This document shows positions 48,972 through 59,175 of a stretch of 64,000 nucleotides of DNA, in pieces; within the stretch, counting starts at the first letter, position 1, and each line of letters opens with the position of its first letter. A program made the translations under genes and the position numbers. Origin of the DNA: Streptomyces lanatus. Lineage in GTDB: Bacteria > Actinomycetota > Actinomycetes > Streptomycetales > Streptomycetaceae. The notes beneath the pieces were generated by a model, which did no database searches, had not been told where the DNA came from, and saw nothing but the letters and a program-made list of their open reading frames with translations. The stretch is taken from NCBI RefSeq assembly GCF_014655715.1, contig NZ_BNBM01000001.1:1118742-1182741 (forward strand). Reading direction: 5' to 3'.

Positions 48972-48991
48972 GGACGGACCGACCGCACCGG

Positions 48992-49029
48992 AGGGGCCGG
49001 CTCGACGCACTGACATCGGGCCGGCCCTT
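48992..49029 (+). terminator. Hairpin terminator of argG
   Basis: A 10-bp stem (AGGGGCCGGC / GCCGGCCCTT, one wobble pair) followed by CCGGTTTTCC. It begins 20 bases past the argG stop. Confidence 0.8.
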
Positions 49030-49185
49030 CCGGTTTTCCGACACACCGGGACACGCCGGGACACGCCGGTAGGAATGTCATACGACATTAATGGATTTGC
49101 CCAGAAATTACAGCAGAACGCCATAACCGCCCCCTCAGGCGGCATTGACGGCGCGTCACCCGATTGGCCCCCCTGGCCATGTGCC

Positions 49186-49202
49186 ATCTCATATCTGAGA
49201 TA
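49186..49202. promoter_or_regulatory. Inverted repeat just upstream of the HTH-MurA gene
   Basis: ATCTCA-TATC-TGAGAT lies 12 bases before the murA2 start. The overlapping TATCT-G-AGATA is a perfect odd palindrome. It is in the expected position for autoregulation by the protein's own XRE DNA-binding domain, which is an inference. Confidence 0.4.
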
Positions 49203-49213
49203 GCCTCAACCTC

Positions 49214-50743
49214 ATGGCAGACGATTACCTCGTACGCATCGGCAAGCTCATCCGTGACGCCCGGCAACACCGGGGCTGGACACAGACGCAGCTCGCCGAG
49301 GCGCTCGGCACCTCCCAGAGCGCCGTCAATCGCATCGAGCGCGGCAACCAGAACATCAGCCTTGAGATGATCGCCCGGATCGGTGAGGCCCTCGACAGCG
49401 AGATCGTGTCGCTGGGTTACGCCGGTCCGATGCATCTGAGGGTCGTCGGCGGACGCCGGCTGTCCGGTTCCATCGACGTCAAGACCAGCAAGAACGCCTG
49501 CGTGGCCCTGCTGTGCGCCTCACTGCTCAACAAGGGACGCACGGTGCTGCGCCGCGTCGCGCGCATCGAGGAGGTCTACCGCCTCCTCGAGGTCCTCAAC
49601 TCCATCGGTGTGCGCACCCGTTGGGTCAACGGCGGTGTCGACCTGGAGATCGTGCCGCCGGTCGAGCTGAACATGGCGGCGATCGACGCCGACGCGGCCG
49701 TACGCACCCGCTCGATCATCATGTTCCTCGGCCCGCTGCTGCACCGCATGGACCGCTTCAAGCTGCCCTACGCCGGCGGCTGCGACCTCGGCACCCGGAC
49801 CATCGAGCCGCACATGATCGCCCTGCGCCGCTTCGGCCTGGACGTCGCGGCGACGGAGGGCCAGTACCACGCCGTCGTCGACCGTGCCGTACGTCCCGGC
49901 CGGCCGATCGTGCTGACCGAGCGCGGCGACACCGTGACGGAGAACGCGCTGCTGGCCGCCGCTCGGCACGAGGGCGTCACGGTCATCCGCAACGCCTCCT
50001 CCAACTACATGGTCCAGGACCTGTGTTTCTTCCTGGAGGCGCTCGGCGTCCGGGTCGAGGGCATCGGCACCACGACCCTCACCGTCCACGGTGTCCCGAC
50101 CATCGACGTGGACGTGGACTACTCCCCCTCCGAGGACCCGGTCGAGGCGATGAGCCTGCTGGCCGCCGCCGTGGTGACGGAGTCGGAACTGACGGTGCGT
50201 CGCGTGCCCATCGAGTTCCTGGAGATCGAGCTGGCGGTCCTGGAGGAGATGGGCCTCGACCACGACCGTACGCCCGAGTACTTCGCGGACAACGGCCGTA
50301 CCCGACTGGTCGACCTCACCGTGCGGCCCTCCAAGCTGGAGGCGCCGATCGACAAGATCCACCCGATGCCGTTCCCGGGCCTGAACATCGACAATGTCCC
50401 GTTCTTCGCGGCGATCGCGGCCGTCGCCTCCGGCAAGACCCTGATCCACGACTGGGTCTACGACAACCGCGCGATCTACCTCACCGACCTCAACCGCCTC
50501 GGCGGCCGACTGCAACTGCTGGACCCGCACCGCGTCCTGGTCGAGGGCCCGACCCGCTGGCGCGCCGCCGAGATGATGTGCCCGCCCGCACTGCGGCCCG
50601 CCGTGGTGGTGCTGCTGGCGATGATGGCGGCGGAGGGCACGTCCGTGCTGCGCAACGTGTATGTCATCAACCGGGGTTACGAGGACCTCGCCGAGCGGCT
50701 GAACTCGATCGGGGCGCAGATCGAGATCTTCCGGGACATCTAG
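49214..50743 (+). CDS. murA2: XRE-HTH / UDP-N-acetylglucosamine 1-carboxyvinyltransferase fusion
   Basis: A 509-residue protein with an N-terminal XRE helix-turn-helix (TQTQLAEALGTSQSAVNRIERG, residues about 23-44) followed by a complete MurA/EPSP-synthase-type domain. MurA transfers enolpyruvate from PEP to UDP-GlcNAc in the first step of peptidoglycan synthesis. The catalytic cysteine is in PYAGGCDLGTRTIEP, the second-substrate lysine in VKTSKNACVALLCAS, and the C-terminal PFPGLNIDNVPFF loop is present. The length is that of a MurA plus about 70 residues. A normal murA copy usually exists elsewhere, so this may be a DNA-binding paralogue. Confidence 0.9.
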   Translation: MADDYLVRIGKLIRDARQHRGWTQTQLAEALGTSQSAVNRIERGNQNISLEMIARIGEALDSEIVSLGYAGPMHLRVVGGRRLSGSIDVKTSKNACVALLCASLLNKGRTVLRRVARIEEVYRLLEVLNSIGVRTRWVNGGVDLEIVPPVELNMAAIDADAAVRTRSIIMFLGPLLHRMDRFKLPYAGGCDLGTRTIEPHMIALRRFGLDVAATEGQYHAVVDRAVRPGRPIVLTERGDTVTENALLAAARHEGVTVIRNASSNYMVQDLCFFLEALGVRVEGIGTTTLTVHGVPTIDVDVDYSPSEDPVEAMSLLAAAVVTESELTVRRVPIEFLEIELAVLEEMGLDHDRTPEYFADNGRTRLVDLTVRPSKLEAPIDKIHPMPFPGLNIDNVPFFAAIAAVASGKTLIHDWVYDNRAIYLTDLNRLGGRLQLLDPHRVLVEGPTRWRAAEMMCPPALRPAVVVLLAMMAAEGTSVLRNVYVINRGYEDLAERLNSIGAQIEIFRDI

Positions 50744-50759
50744 CGGCGGTCCGGCGCTC

Positions 50760-51530
50760 CTACAACTCCTCGCCCGGGACGGCCAGGTACGTCTCGCGCA
50801 GCCGCTCCAGCGCCGGGTGTTCGATGGCCATCGGTGTGTCGTCGATGGCCGAGATCGCCCGGACGCCGATCGAGGTGTTGGTCGCGAAGACGGCCCGCAT
50901 GGACTTGGCGTCCGTGAGGGTGACGGGGGCGACCTCGTGCTCGGTGCGCTGCTGGAGCAGTGCCGTGGTCACGCCGGGCAGTACGGGGCCCTCGGGCCAG
51001 ATGACGGTGCCGTGGTCGTCGATGAAGCCCACGTTCCAGGTGCCGCCCTCCGAGACGTGGTCGTCGGGGCCGAGGAAGAGGGCGTCGTCGAAGCCCTGGA
51101 GACGTGCCGTGCGGCGGGTGTGCAGGGCGCCGAAGAGCCCGCAGTGCTTCACCTGCGGGAGGTCGCGCTCGTACCGCACGCTCATCACCGTCAGGGGCGG
51201 CGGGGGCAGGGCGCCGGCGGGTCGTACGGTCACCAGGATCTGGGGGCGGGTGGCGTCCTCGGGGTGGGCCAGTTCGATACCGGGGTCGAAGTGGGTGACG
51301 CGGACGGTGCAGGGGGCCTCCCGGTCCTCCAGGGCTTGGCGCACCAGGACACGGACACGGTCGGTGTCCACGCCCGTTCCGAACACGGTCCGGCTGTCCC
51401 TCACCAGCCGCTCCATGTGCAGGGACAGGCCCCGGACACGGCCGTCCGCGTCGACGCGCATCGTCGTGAAGTGGCCGTACGCCGTCAGGGCCAGGGGGAG
51501 CACGTTCAGGGTCGCCATGGCGGACAGCAT
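50760..51530 (-). CDS. pabC: Class IV PLP-dependent aminotransferase, ADC-lyase (PabC)-like
   Basis: A 256-residue fold-type IV PLP enzyme. The predicted Schiff-base lysine is in LPQVKHCGLFGALHTRR, and the glutamate of the second signature is in HVSEGGTWNVGF, as in 4-amino-4-deoxychorismate lyases. It would release pyruvate from ADC to give 4-aminobenzoate. The ATG at 51530 begins one base after the DAHP synthase stop (TGACATG), so it is coupled. It is the last gene of the cluster operon and is convergent with murA2, 16 bases apart. An aminotransferase role for branched or D-amino acids cannot be excluded, but context favours PabC. Confidence 0.78.
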   Translation of the reverse strand: MLSAMATLNVLPLALTAYGHFTTMRVDADGRVRGLSLHMERLVRDSRTVFGTGVDTDRVRVLVRQALEDREAPCTVRVTHFDPGIELAHPEDATRPQILVTVRPAGALPPPPLTVMSVRYERDLPQVKHCGLFGALHTRRTARLQGFDDALFLGPDDHVSEGGTWNVGFIDDHGTVIWPEGPVLPGVTTALLQQRTEHEVAPVTLTDAKSMRAVFATNTSIGVRAISAIDDTPMAIEHPALERLRETYLAVPGEEL

Positions 51531-51531
51531 G

Positions 51532-52752
51532 TCAGCGCGATGTTCCGGAGGACTGGCCAAGGTGCTCGAACTCCCGTTCCTCGTGTGACCAGGCGGAGAC
51601 CAGCGACAGCGCCTGGTCCGGATTGAGCCGGGGGTCGCACAGGCTGGTGCGGCGGACGGGCTGCCCCTCGTACACGGAGACGTCCTCGGCGCATTCGAGG
51701 ACGTCGTCGGGGGTGGTCTCCAGGTGCAGTCCGCCCGCCGTGCCGCCGGTGCCGGTCACGGCGCGGAGGAATCCGCGGATCTCCCGGGCCATGGTCTCCA
51801 GCAGGCGGGTCTTGTGTCCGTCCGGGCCGATCACGGTGTTGCCGTGCATGGGGTCGCTGAGCCAGATCACCGGATGGCCGGCCACCCGTACCGCCTCCAC
51901 CAGCGCGGGCAGCCGGTCGGTGACCGTGTCGGCGCCCATCCGGGCGATGAGGGTGAGCCGGCCCGGTTCGCGCAGCGGATCGAGCCGTTCGCACAGGACG
52001 GTGATCTCCTCCCGGGTCATGGCCGGACCGACCTTCACGGCGACCGGGTTGACGATGCCGGCGGCCAGGTCGAGATGGGCGCCGTCGAGTTGGCGGGTCC
52101 GTTCGCCGATCCAGGGCCAGTGCGTGGAGCCGAGCCAGCGGCGGCCGTCGTCCAGCGCGCGGAGCATAGGCAGTTCGTAGTCGAGGACGAGGGCCTCGTG
52201 GCTCGTCCACAAGCGGGTCTCGACCAGGGGTCGGGGCGCGTGGGCCGCGGGTCCGCGCCAGCCCAGGTGCTCCATGACGTCGCAGGCCGTGAGATACGAG
52301 GTCAGCAGGCGCAGCGGATCGTGCCGACGGCTCTCCGGGTCGTGCTCGGGGCCGTTGACCATGTGGCCCCGGTAGACGGGCAGTTCCAGGTCGCCGATCC
52401 GTTCGAAGGGCCTGGACCGCGGCTTGGCGAACTGGCCCGCGATGCGCCCGACCCGTACGACCGGCTTGCGGGTGGCCGTCGTCAGCGTCGCCGCGAGCAG
52501 GTCGAGCACCGCGGACTTGCGCGCCACATGCTCGGCGTCGCACTCCCCCGGGTTCTCGGCACAGTCCCCGGCCTGTATCACCAGGGCCTCGCCGCGGGCC
52601 ACCCGGGCGAGCAGCGTCCGCAGCACCCGCACGTCCTCCGCGCCGACCAGCGGCGGGCGGGCGGCCAGTACCTCGCGGATGCGCCGTACCTGTGACGGGT
52701 CGTCCCAGTCGGGTTGTTGGAGGGCGGGCTTACGCATGTCGGTCACGGTCAT
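51532..52752 (-). CDS. Class II DAHP synthase (short, secondary-metabolism type)
   Basis: A 406-residue class II 3-deoxy-D-arabino-heptulosonate-7-phosphate synthase, which condenses PEP and erythrose-4-phosphate at the entry to the shikimate pathway. Conserved features are [37 protein letters not shown] (metal His/Asp region) and [17 protein letters not shown]. It is shorter than primary-metabolism AroA-II enzymes (about 450-460 residues), as expected for pathway-specific copies such as PhzC that lack regulatory N-terminal extensions and escape feedback control. The ATG overlaps the ispH stop by four bases. Confidence 0.92.
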   Translation of the reverse strand: MTVTDMRKPALQQPDWDDPSQVRRIREVLAARPPLVGAEDVRVLRTLLARVARGEALVIQAGDCAENPGECDAEHVARKSAVLDLLAATLTTATRKPVVRVGRIAGQFAKPRSRPFERIGDLELPVYRGHMVNGPEHDPESRRHDPLRLLTSYLTACDVMEHLGWRGPAAHAPRPLVETRLWTSHEALVLDYELPMLRALDDGRRWLGSTHWPWIGERTRQLDGAHLDLAAGIVNPVAVKVGPAMTREEITVLCERLDPLREPGRLTLIARMGADTVTDRLPALVEAVRVAGHPVIWLSDPMHGNTVIGPDGHKTRLLETMAREIRGFLRAVTGTGGTAGGLHLETTPDDVLECAEDVSVYEGQPVRRTSLCDPRLNPDQALSLVSAWSHEEREFEHLGQSSGTSR

Positions 52753-53726
52753 CGCAGCTGGCGACGGAGTTCGTGCGGGAGGGCGAAGACGATGGACTCG
52801 TCGGCGGTCGTCACGGTCTCGACCTCGTCGTAGCCGCGCTCGGCGAGCCAGCGCAGTACGCCGTCGACCAGGACGTCGGGGGCGGAGGCGCCGGAGGTCA
52901 GGCCCACCGTGGAGACGCCGTCCAGCCAGGCTTCGTCGATCTCGTGGGCGAAGTCGACCAGATGGGCGGCGGGCGCGCCGGCGTCGAGGGCGACCTCGAC
53001 CATGCGCACCGAGTTGGAGGAGTTCCTGGAGCCGACGACGATGACCAGGTCGGCGTCCTCGGCGAGCTTCTTCACCGCGGTCTGGCGGTTCTGCGTGGCG
53101 TAGCAGATGTCGTCGCTGGGCGGGGAGGCCAGGTTCGGGAAGCGTTCCTTGAGGGCGTCGACGGTCTCCATGGTCTCGTCGACGGACAGGGTGGTCTGGG
53201 AGAGCCATACGACCTTGGACTCGTCGCGCACCGAGAGGCCGGCGACGTCGTCGGGGCCGTCGACCACGGTGATGTGGTCGGGGGCCTCGCCGCTGGTGCC
53301 GATGACCTCCTCGTGCCCTTCGTGGCCGATCAGGAGGATGTCGTAGTCCTCCCGTGCGTAGCGGACGGCTTCCCGGTGGACCTTGGTGACCAGCGGGCAG
53401 GTCGCGTCGATGGTCGCGAGGCCCCGCTCGGCGGCCTCGGCGTGGACGGTCGGGGCGACGCCGTGAGCGGACAGCACGACGATGGCGCCCTCGGGCACCT
53501 CGTCGGTTCGTTCGACGAAGACGGCGCCCTTGTCCTGGAGGGTCCGCACGACGTGTTTGTTGTGGACGATCTCGTGGCGGACGTAGATGGGCGGCCCGTA
53601 CTGTTCCAGGGCCTTCTCGACGGTGAGCACGGCGCGGTCCACGCCCGCGCACCAGCCGCGGGGAGAGGCGAGCAGTACGCGGCGGGGGCGTGCGGCCGGT
53701 TCGGACGCTGCGGGCGGGTTGGTCAT
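52749..53726 (-). CDS. ispH: 4-hydroxy-3-methylbut-2-enyl diphosphate reductase (second IspH)
   Basis: A 325-residue terminal MEP-pathway enzyme that makes isopentenyl and dimethylallyl diphosphate from HMBPP with an iron-sulfur cluster. All three cluster cysteines are present ([34 protein letters not shown]) as well as the SNSxR-type [15 protein letters not shown] segment. It is probably a cluster-specific duplicate, since Streptomyces has a housekeeping copy elsewhere. Its ATG overlaps the stop of the preceding 36-codon ORF by four bases, and its stop overlaps the DAHP synthase start. Confidence 0.94.
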   Translation of the reverse strand: MTNPPAASEPAARPRRVLLASPRGWCAGVDRAVLTVEKALEQYGPPIYVRHEIVHNKHVVRTLQDKGAVFVERTDEVPEGAIVVLSAHGVAPTVHAEAAERGLATIDATCPLVTKVHREAVRYAREDYDILLIGHEGHEEVIGTSGEAPDHITVVDGPDDVAGLSVRDESKVVWLSQTTLSVDETMETVDALKERFPNLASPPSDDICYATQNRQTAVKKLAEDADLVIVVGSRNSSNSVRMVEVALDAGAPAAHLVDFAHEIDEAWLDGVSTVGLTSGASAPDVLVDGVLRWLAERGYDEVETVTTADESIVFALPHELRRQLR

Positions 53727-53833
53727 GTGGTCCTCGACGTTGTGGTGAAGGCCAGGGAGCGCGGTACGGCCGTGATGGGGAGGGGCGGGGCGGCGGTGTC
53801 TCCGAACAGGGTGGCCGGGGCCGGTGCGCTCAC
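53723..53833 (-). CDS. Unrecognised 36-codon ORF coupled between ispG and ispH
   Basis: A small frame that starts with GTG at 53833, overlapping the ispG stop by four bases (GTGA), and ends with TGA overlapping the ispH ATG by four bases (ATGA). The peptide is Pro/Ala/Thr-rich (begins [19 protein letters not shown]), with no hydrophobic core or cysteines. The double overlap shows the ribosome can pass from ispG to ispH through it without a gap. It may be a real small protein, or may exist only to couple translation. No family is recognised. Confidence 0.55.
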   Translation of the reverse strand: MSAPAPATLFGDTAAPPLPITAVPRSLAFTTTSRTT

Positions 53834-54969
53834 GTCGGGCTCTCCTCCTCCGCGGATTCCAGGGCGAGTTGTTCGCCCAGCCGCATCGCTTCCTCGACGA
53901 GGGCGTCGACGATCTTCGACTCGGGGACGGTCCTGACGACCTCGCCCTTGGCGAAGATCTGGCCCTTGCCGTTGCCGGAGGCGACACCGAGGTCGGCCTC
54001 GCGTGCTTCGCCGGGACCGTTGACGACACAGCCCATGACCGCGACGCGCAGCGGGTGGGGGAAGCCGTCCAGGGCGGCGGTGACGCGTTCGGTGAGGGAG
54101 TAGACGTCGACCTGGGCCCGGCCGCAGGAGGGGCAGGACACGATCTCCAGCCGGCGGGCGCGCAGTCCCAGCGACTGCAGGATCTGCAGGCCGGTCTTGA
54201 CCTCTTCGACGGGGGGTGCGGTGAGGGAGACGCGGATGGTGTCGCCGATGCCCTCGTTCAGGAGGATCGCGAAGGCGGTCGCGGATTTGACGGTGCCCTG
54301 GGGTGGCGGGCCGGCTTCGGTGACGCCCAGGTGCAGGGGGTAGTCGCAGGCGGCGGCGAGGTGGCGGTAGGCGGCGACCATGGTCATGGGGTCGTGGTGC
54401 TTGACGGAGATCTTCAGGTCGGTGAAGCCGTGCTCCTCGAACAGGGAGCACTCCCACAGCGCGGACTCCGTCAGCGCCTCGGGGGTGGCCTTGCCGTACT
54501 TGGCCAGCAGCCGCCGGTCCAGGCTGCCCGCGTTGACACCGATGCGGATGGGTACCCCGGCCGCGGCGGCGGCCGTCGCGATCTCCTTGACCTTGTCGTC
54601 GAAGGCCTTGATGTTGCCGGGGTTGACGCGGACCGCGGCGCAGCCGGCGTCCAGGGCGGCGAAGACGTAGCGGGGCTGGAAGTGGATGTCGGCGACGACG
54701 GGGATCTTCGACTTCGCGGCGATCGCGGGCAGGGCGTCGGCGTCGTCCTGGGACGGCACCGCGACGCGTACGATCTCGCAGCCGGCCGCGGTCAGTTCGG
54801 CGATCTGCTGGAGCGTCGCGTCCACGTCGGCGGTGGGGGTGGTGGTCATGGACTGGACGGAGACCGGTGCGTCGCCGCCCACCGGGACACCGGCGACATG
54901 GATCTGCCGGCTGCTGCGCCGCGCCGGCGCGGGCGGAACAGCGGGAAGGGGGAGGTCCACGGCTGTCAT
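53830..54969 (-). CDS. ispG: 4-hydroxy-3-methylbut-2-en-1-yl diphosphate synthase (second IspG)
   Basis: A 379-residue MEP-pathway iron-sulfur enzyme that converts methylerythritol cyclodiphosphate to HMBPP. The [4Fe-4S] ligands are in [12 protein letters not shown] and [19 protein letters not shown]; the TIM barrel contains [18 protein letters not shown] and [14 protein letters not shown]. The ATG overlaps the dxs2 stop by four bases. With Dxs2 and IspH2 it raises isoprenoid supply through the enzymes that are commonly limiting. Confidence 0.94.
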   Translation of the reverse strand: MTAVDLPLPAVPPAPARRSSRQIHVAGVPVGGDAPVSVQSMTTTPTADVDATLQQIAELTAAGCEIVRVAVPSQDDADALPAIAAKSKIPVVADIHFQPRYVFAALDAGCAAVRVNPGNIKAFDDKVKEIATAAAAAGVPIRIGVNAGSLDRRLLAKYGKATPEALTESALWECSLFEEHGFTDLKISVKHHDPMTMVAAYRHLAAACDYPLHLGVTEAGPPPQGTVKSATAFAILLNEGIGDTIRVSLTAPPVEEVKTGLQILQSLGLRARRLEIVSCPSCGRAQVDVYSLTERVTAALDGFPHPLRVAVMGCVVNGPGEAREADLGVASGNGKGQIFAKGEVVRTVPESKIVDALVEEAMRLGEQLALESAEEESPT

Positions 54970-56864
54970 TGGGGGCTCCCACCGGTGGAGGCGGTCTGCT
55001 TGAGGGGTTTTCCGGCCCGGGCGCGCAGCACCGCGTGGGCGATCTGCGAGGGCGTCAGGCCGGCGTCGGCCAGCAGCTGGTCGCGTGGGCCGTGGGTGAG
55101 GAAGGCGCGCGGCAGCCCCAGATTGTGGACGGGGACGGTGATCGCGTGGTCGCGGAGGGTCTGGGCGAGGGTGCTGCCGACACCGCCGGTGCGGGAGTTG
55201 TCCTCGACGGTGACTACCAGCCGGTGCCGGGCGGCCATGTCGAGCAGTTCGGGTGCGACGGGTGTCGCCCAGCGCGGGTCGGCGACGGTCACACCGATCC
55301 CCTGCTCGGTGAGCCGGGCGGCGGCCTTCAGGCACATGGGGGCCAGCGGGCCGTAGGAGACCAGGAGGACGTCACGGACCCCGGACTCCGACAGGACGTC
55401 CACGCTCCCGGCGCTGCGTACGGCCGCCAGGTCCTGCCCGGCCCTGCCCTTGGGGAAGCGGAGGGCGGTGGGCCCCTCGTGCGCGGTGGCTTCCCGCAGC
55501 AGCGACCGCAGTTGGCCGCCGTCCCGGGGCACCGCCAGCCGCAGGCCGGGCACGATGCCGAGGAGGGAGGCGTCCCACATGCCGTGGTGCGAGGCGCCGT
55601 CGGGTCCTGTGATGCCGGCCCGGTCCAGGACGAAGGTGACCGGCAGCCGGTGCAGGGCGACGTCCATGAGGACCTGGTCGGCGGCGCGGGTGAGGAAGGT
55701 GGAGTAGAGGGCGACGACGGGGTGGAAGCCGCCCATGGCCAGTCCGGCCGCGGAGGTGACGGCGTGCTGCTCGGCGATTCCGACGTCGAAGACCCGCTCG
55801 GGGTACTTCACCGCCATCGAATACAGGCCGGTGGGGCGGAGCATGGAGGCGGTGATGGCCACCAAGTCCTCGCGTTCACCGGCCAGTTCGAGCAGGGCCT
55901 GCCCGAAGAGGCTGGTCCACGACACGGCGGGCGGCCCGGAGGCGGGGGCGGGTGCGGGCATGCCGGTGGCCGCGTCCACGGTGCCCACCGCGTGCAGACA
56001 GTCGGCCTCGTCGTCCTCGGCCGGCGCGAATCCCCAGCCTTTGACGGTCACCGCGTGGACGAGTACGGGCCGGCGCAGGCGGCGGGCCTGCTCCAGTACG
56101 GCCTCCAGGGCCGCGGTGTCGTGGCCGTCGACGGGGCCCAGGTAGGTGAAGCCGATCCGGGTGAACAGATTCGCGCCCGCCCCGTCCGATACGGCCCCGG
56201 AGTGCTTCAGGGCGTCCAGTTGGTTGGTGAGGGCGCCGGTGGTGGGGGCGTAGGAGCGGCCGTTGTCGTTGAGGACCACGACGACCGGGAGCTCCCCGGC
56301 GCCGATGTTGTTGAGCGCTTCCCAGGCCATGCCGCCGGTCATGGCTCCGTCGCCGATGACGGCGACCACCGACCGGTCCCGGTGTCCGCGCAGTTCATGG
56401 GCCTTGGCCAGGCCGTCGGCGTAGGAGAGGGAGGCGGAGGCGTGGGAGTTCTCGCTCCAGTCGTGCGCGGACTCGGCGCGCGAGGGATAGCCGGAGAGTC
56501 CGCCGGCCTGGCGCAGCCGGTCGAAGTCGGCGGCGCGTCCGGTCAGGATCTTGTGGACATAGGCCTGGTGGCCGGTGTCGAAGAGGATCGCGTCGCGTGG
56601 TGAGTCGAAGACGCGGTGCAGGGCGATGGTCAGTTCCACCATGCCCAGGTTGGGGCCCAGATGGCCGCCCGACGCACAGACCTTCTCGATGAGGAACGTA
56701 CGGATGTCCCGGGCCAGGGCGGCGAGTTGCCCGGCCGGCAGGGCACGCACGTCGTGGGGGCCGCCGAGCGTGGTCAGGTCCGGGCTTCGCGGGCGACCGG
56801 TCCGTGCGGTGGGCGCGGGCGGTGCCGGGTGGGTGTCGTGGCAGGGCAGTTGTGGTGGGGGCAT
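54966..56864 (-). CDS. dxs: 1-deoxy-D-xylulose-5-phosphate synthase (cluster copy)
   Basis: A 632-residue second Dxs. It has all the expected motifs ([58 protein letters not shown]). The ATG at 56864 has GGAAGG six bases upstream, unlike the adjacent ATG at 56870. An extra N-terminal 35 residues are rich in Pro and probably disordered. It starts 140 bases after the pabAB stop and is coupled to ispG. Two Dxs copies in one 64-kb window underline that this one serves the cluster. Confidence 0.94.
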   Translation of the reverse strand: MPPPQLPCHDTHPAPPAPTARTGRPRSPDLTTLGGPHDVRALPAGQLAALARDIRTFLIEKVCASGGHLGPNLGMVELTIALHRVFDSPRDAILFDTGHQAYVHKILTGRAADFDRLRQAGGLSGYPSRAESAHDWSENSHASASLSYADGLAKAHELRGHRDRSVVAVIGDGAMTGGMAWEALNNIGAGELPVVVVLNDNGRSYAPTTGALTNQLDALKHSGAVSDGAGANLFTRIGFTYLGPVDGHDTAALEAVLEQARRLRRPVLVHAVTVKGWGFAPAEDDEADCLHAVGTVDAATGMPAPAPASGPPAVSWTSLFGQALLELAGEREDLVAITASMLRPTGLYSMAVKYPERVFDVGIAEQHAVTSAAGLAMGGFHPVVALYSTFLTRAADQVLMDVALHRLPVTFVLDRAGITGPDGASHHGMWDASLLGIVPGLRLAVPRDGGQLRSLLREATAHEGPTALRFPKGRAGQDLAAVRSAGSVDVLSESGVRDVLLVSYGPLAPMCLKAAARLTEQGIGVTVADPRWATPVAPELLDMAARHRLVVTVEDNSRTGGVGSTLAQTLRDHAITVPVHNLGLPRAFLTHGPRDQLLADAGLTPSQIAHAVLRARAGKPLKQTASTGGSPQ

Positions 56865-57004
56865 GAGCATCCTTCCGCCGCAGACGAGCGCAGCAGGTGG
56901 TCGCAAGGACTGTGGTGGCTGCGTGGCTGTCGTGGGGGGGGAGCGGGACACCCGCCCGGCCGAGCCGGCGGCCGACGGCCGGGTCGCCCGCCGGGCCGCG
57001 GCAG

Positions 57005-59095
57005 CTACGAGCCCGAGACCCTCGCCTTCGGCAGTGCCCGCAGGGTCGATTCGGCCTTGAGCAGCATTTCCTCGTACTCCGCGTCGGGATCGGAGTCGAG
57101 GACGATGGCTCCACCCGCACCGATGGTCAGTTCGCCGTCGTGGCTCACCGCGGTGCGGATGACGATGCTGAGGTCGGTGGTCCCGGTGTATCCGATGAAA
57201 CCGAGGGCTCCGGAATAGACTCCGCGGGCCTCACCCTCCAAGGTGTCGATGATTTCCATGGTGCGCAGCTTCGGTGCTCCCGTCATGGATCCGCCGGGAA
57301 AGCAGGCGCGTACGGCGTCCACGGCGGACTTTCCGTCGCGCAGGGTCCCGGTGACCGTGGAGACCAATTGGTGCACGGTGGCGTACGACTCCGTCGCCAT
57401 CAGCGAGGGGACGGTGACGCTGCCGACCTCGCAGATCCGTCCGAGGTCGTTGCGGAGCAGGTCCACGATCATGAGGTTCTCGGCGCGCGTCTTGGGATCC
57501 ATCTGCAATGAGCGCCGCCTCTCGTCATCGGTTCGTGGATCCGGGTGACGGGGCGCTGTTCCTTTGATCGGTTTGGTCTCCACCGTGCGAGCGGCGTCCA
57601 CCTTGAGGAATCGCTCGGGTGACGAGCTGAGGACCGTGACCTCGCCGAGGCGCAGGAATGCGGCGTAGGGAGCGGGGTTGAGGCGGCGCAGGCGCTGGTA
57701 ATAGGCGAAGTCATTGGCCGGCGCGGGCAGATGGAGTTTATTGGTGAGGCATATCTCGTAGCTCACGCCCTCCCGCAGTCGGCGATCGCACTCACGGATG
57801 TCGGCGAGGTACTGGGTGCGCGATCGGGCCAGTCGCCGCGACGCCTCATGGTTCTCGGCGCGGGGTGGTGGAGACGTGTCGGACTGGGCCGTGGGCAGCT
57901 CGGCCAGGACGGGGATGACCGTACTGATCCATTTCTCGGCGGCGACCAGGTCCTGCTGCTCGCACACGGCGACGATGTACGTGCGGTTCTCGGCGTGGTC
58001 CACGGCGATGAAACGGTCGGCTTGAAGCCACACGGCGTCCGGGGTCTTCGACCGGTGCGGGTGCTGGGCGCCGAGATCGGCCTTCAATTCATAGCCGAAA
58101 TAGCCGACGTAGCCGCCGAGGAAATCGAAGGGCAATTCCTCGGCTCCCTCGACCATTCGGCCGGTGCGGCGGTCGAGGGCGTCGAAGATCGTGCCGGTCT
58201 CCAGACGGGGAACGCCTCCCGCGGGATCCACGACGACATGCTTGTCCTCCACCCGGTAGGTGAGCATCTCGGCTCCGGGCGCCGCCGCGGAGCCGAAGAA
58301 GGAGAAGCGGGCCAGCCCGGGTTCGACATGTGAGCTGTCGAGCCAGAAGGAGCGTGCGTCGGCGCCGTACAGGGCCTGGAACGCGGCCTCGGTGTCGACG
58401 GCTCGGTCCAGGGTGCCGATCTGCGCCTGGAGTCGCACGGGGCGCGGGAGCGGGGTCGTCGGTGCGTCGGACACGCGTACGCCATTGGTGCCGATGCCGC
58501 CGCCCTGGCGGGTGCCCGGGGCGAGGGCCAGGTCACGGAAGTTCGCCACGAGGAGGGCGCCGTGCTCCGTGCAGATCGACTCCGGGTGGAACTGCACGCC
58601 CCACCAGGGCCGATCGCGGTGGGCCAGGCCCATGACCACGCCGTCCTCGGCGCGGGCGGTGATCTCCAGGTGGGCGGGCACGGGTTCCGCGATGCTCAGC
58701 GAGTGGTAGCGCACGGCGGTGAACTCCTGCGGGATGCCCGCGAAGAGGCCGTCGCCGCTGTGCCGGATCGTGGACAGGTGGCCGTGCCGGGGCTGCGGTG
58801 CCGGGGTGATCCGCGCGTCCGCCAGCAGTCCCATGCCCTGGTGTCCTAGGCACACGCCCAGGACCGGAAGCCGGGTGTCCGCCAGGATGTCGCGGGAGCG
58901 GCCGAAGTCACGGGGGACGGCCGGGTGCCCGGGTCCCGGTGAGATGACCGCGGCATCGAAGCCGTCCAGATCGAGGTGGCTCCAGGCCGCAGCATCGTTC
59001 CGTACGACGACGGGCGTGCTGCCGTACACCTTCGCCAGGAGCTGGTACAGGTTGTAGGTGTAGGAGTCGTAATTGTCGATGAGCAGCACGCGCAT
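57005..59095 (-). CDS. pabAB: Fused aminodeoxychorismate synthase (PabA-PabB)
   Basis: A 696-residue fusion. The N-terminal class I glutamine amidotransferase (about 1-195) has catalytic Cys in [11 protein letters not shown] and His/Glu in [11 protein letters not shown], supplying ammonia. The C-terminal chorismate-utilising domain (about 220-690) contains [10 protein letters not shown]. That Lys is characteristic of ADC synthases and absent from anthranilate synthases, which have PIAGT. The motifs [21 protein letters not shown] and IGAGGAIV complete the fold. The product is 4-amino-4-deoxychorismate, feeding PabC. Fused PabAB occurs in actinomycete PABA-derived antibiotic clusters. Confidence 0.95.
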   Translation of the reverse strand: MRVLLIDNYDSYTYNLYQLLAKVYGSTPVVVRNDAAAWSHLDLDGFDAAVISPGPGHPAVPRDFGRSRDILADTRLPVLGVCLGHQGMGLLADARITPAPQPRHGHLSTIRHSGDGLFAGIPQEFTAVRYHSLSIAEPVPAHLEITARAEDGVVMGLAHRDRPWWGVQFHPESICTEHGALLVANFRDLALAPGTRQGGGIGTNGVRVSDAPTTPLPRPVRLQAQIGTLDRAVDTEAAFQALYGADARSFWLDSSHVEPGLARFSFFGSAAAPGAEMLTYRVEDKHVVVDPAGGVPRLETGTIFDALDRRTGRMVEGAEELPFDFLGGYVGYFGYELKADLGAQHPHRSKTPDAVWLQADRFIAVDHAENRTYIVAVCEQQDLVAAEKWISTVIPVLAELPTAQSDTSPPPRAENHEASRRLARSRTQYLADIRECDRRLREGVSYEICLTNKLHLPAPANDFAYYQRLRRLNPAPYAAFLRLGEVTVLSSSPERFLKVDAARTVETKPIKGTAPRHPDPRTDDERRRSLQMDPKTRAENLMIVDLLRNDLGRICEVGSVTVPSLMATESYATVHQLVSTVTGTLRDGKSAVDAVRACFPGGSMTGAPKLRTMEIIDTLEGEARGVYSGALGFIGYTGTTDLSIVIRTAVSHDGELTIGAGGAIVLDSDPDAEYEEMLLKAESTLRALPKARVSGS

Positions 59096-59175
59096 GAGTC
59101 AACACCAGGTGGTTGTCGGAGGCGGAGGAATGGAGAGTGCGGGAATCTCCCGGTGCGCAGCGTGAGGGGCGGGCG

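Noticed and set aside
57005..59095. Phenazine-type or anthranilate-type reading of the fused enzyme
   Set aside because: The PIKGT motif and the accompanying PabC-like lyase point to PABA; no phzD, phzF or phzG genes are present.
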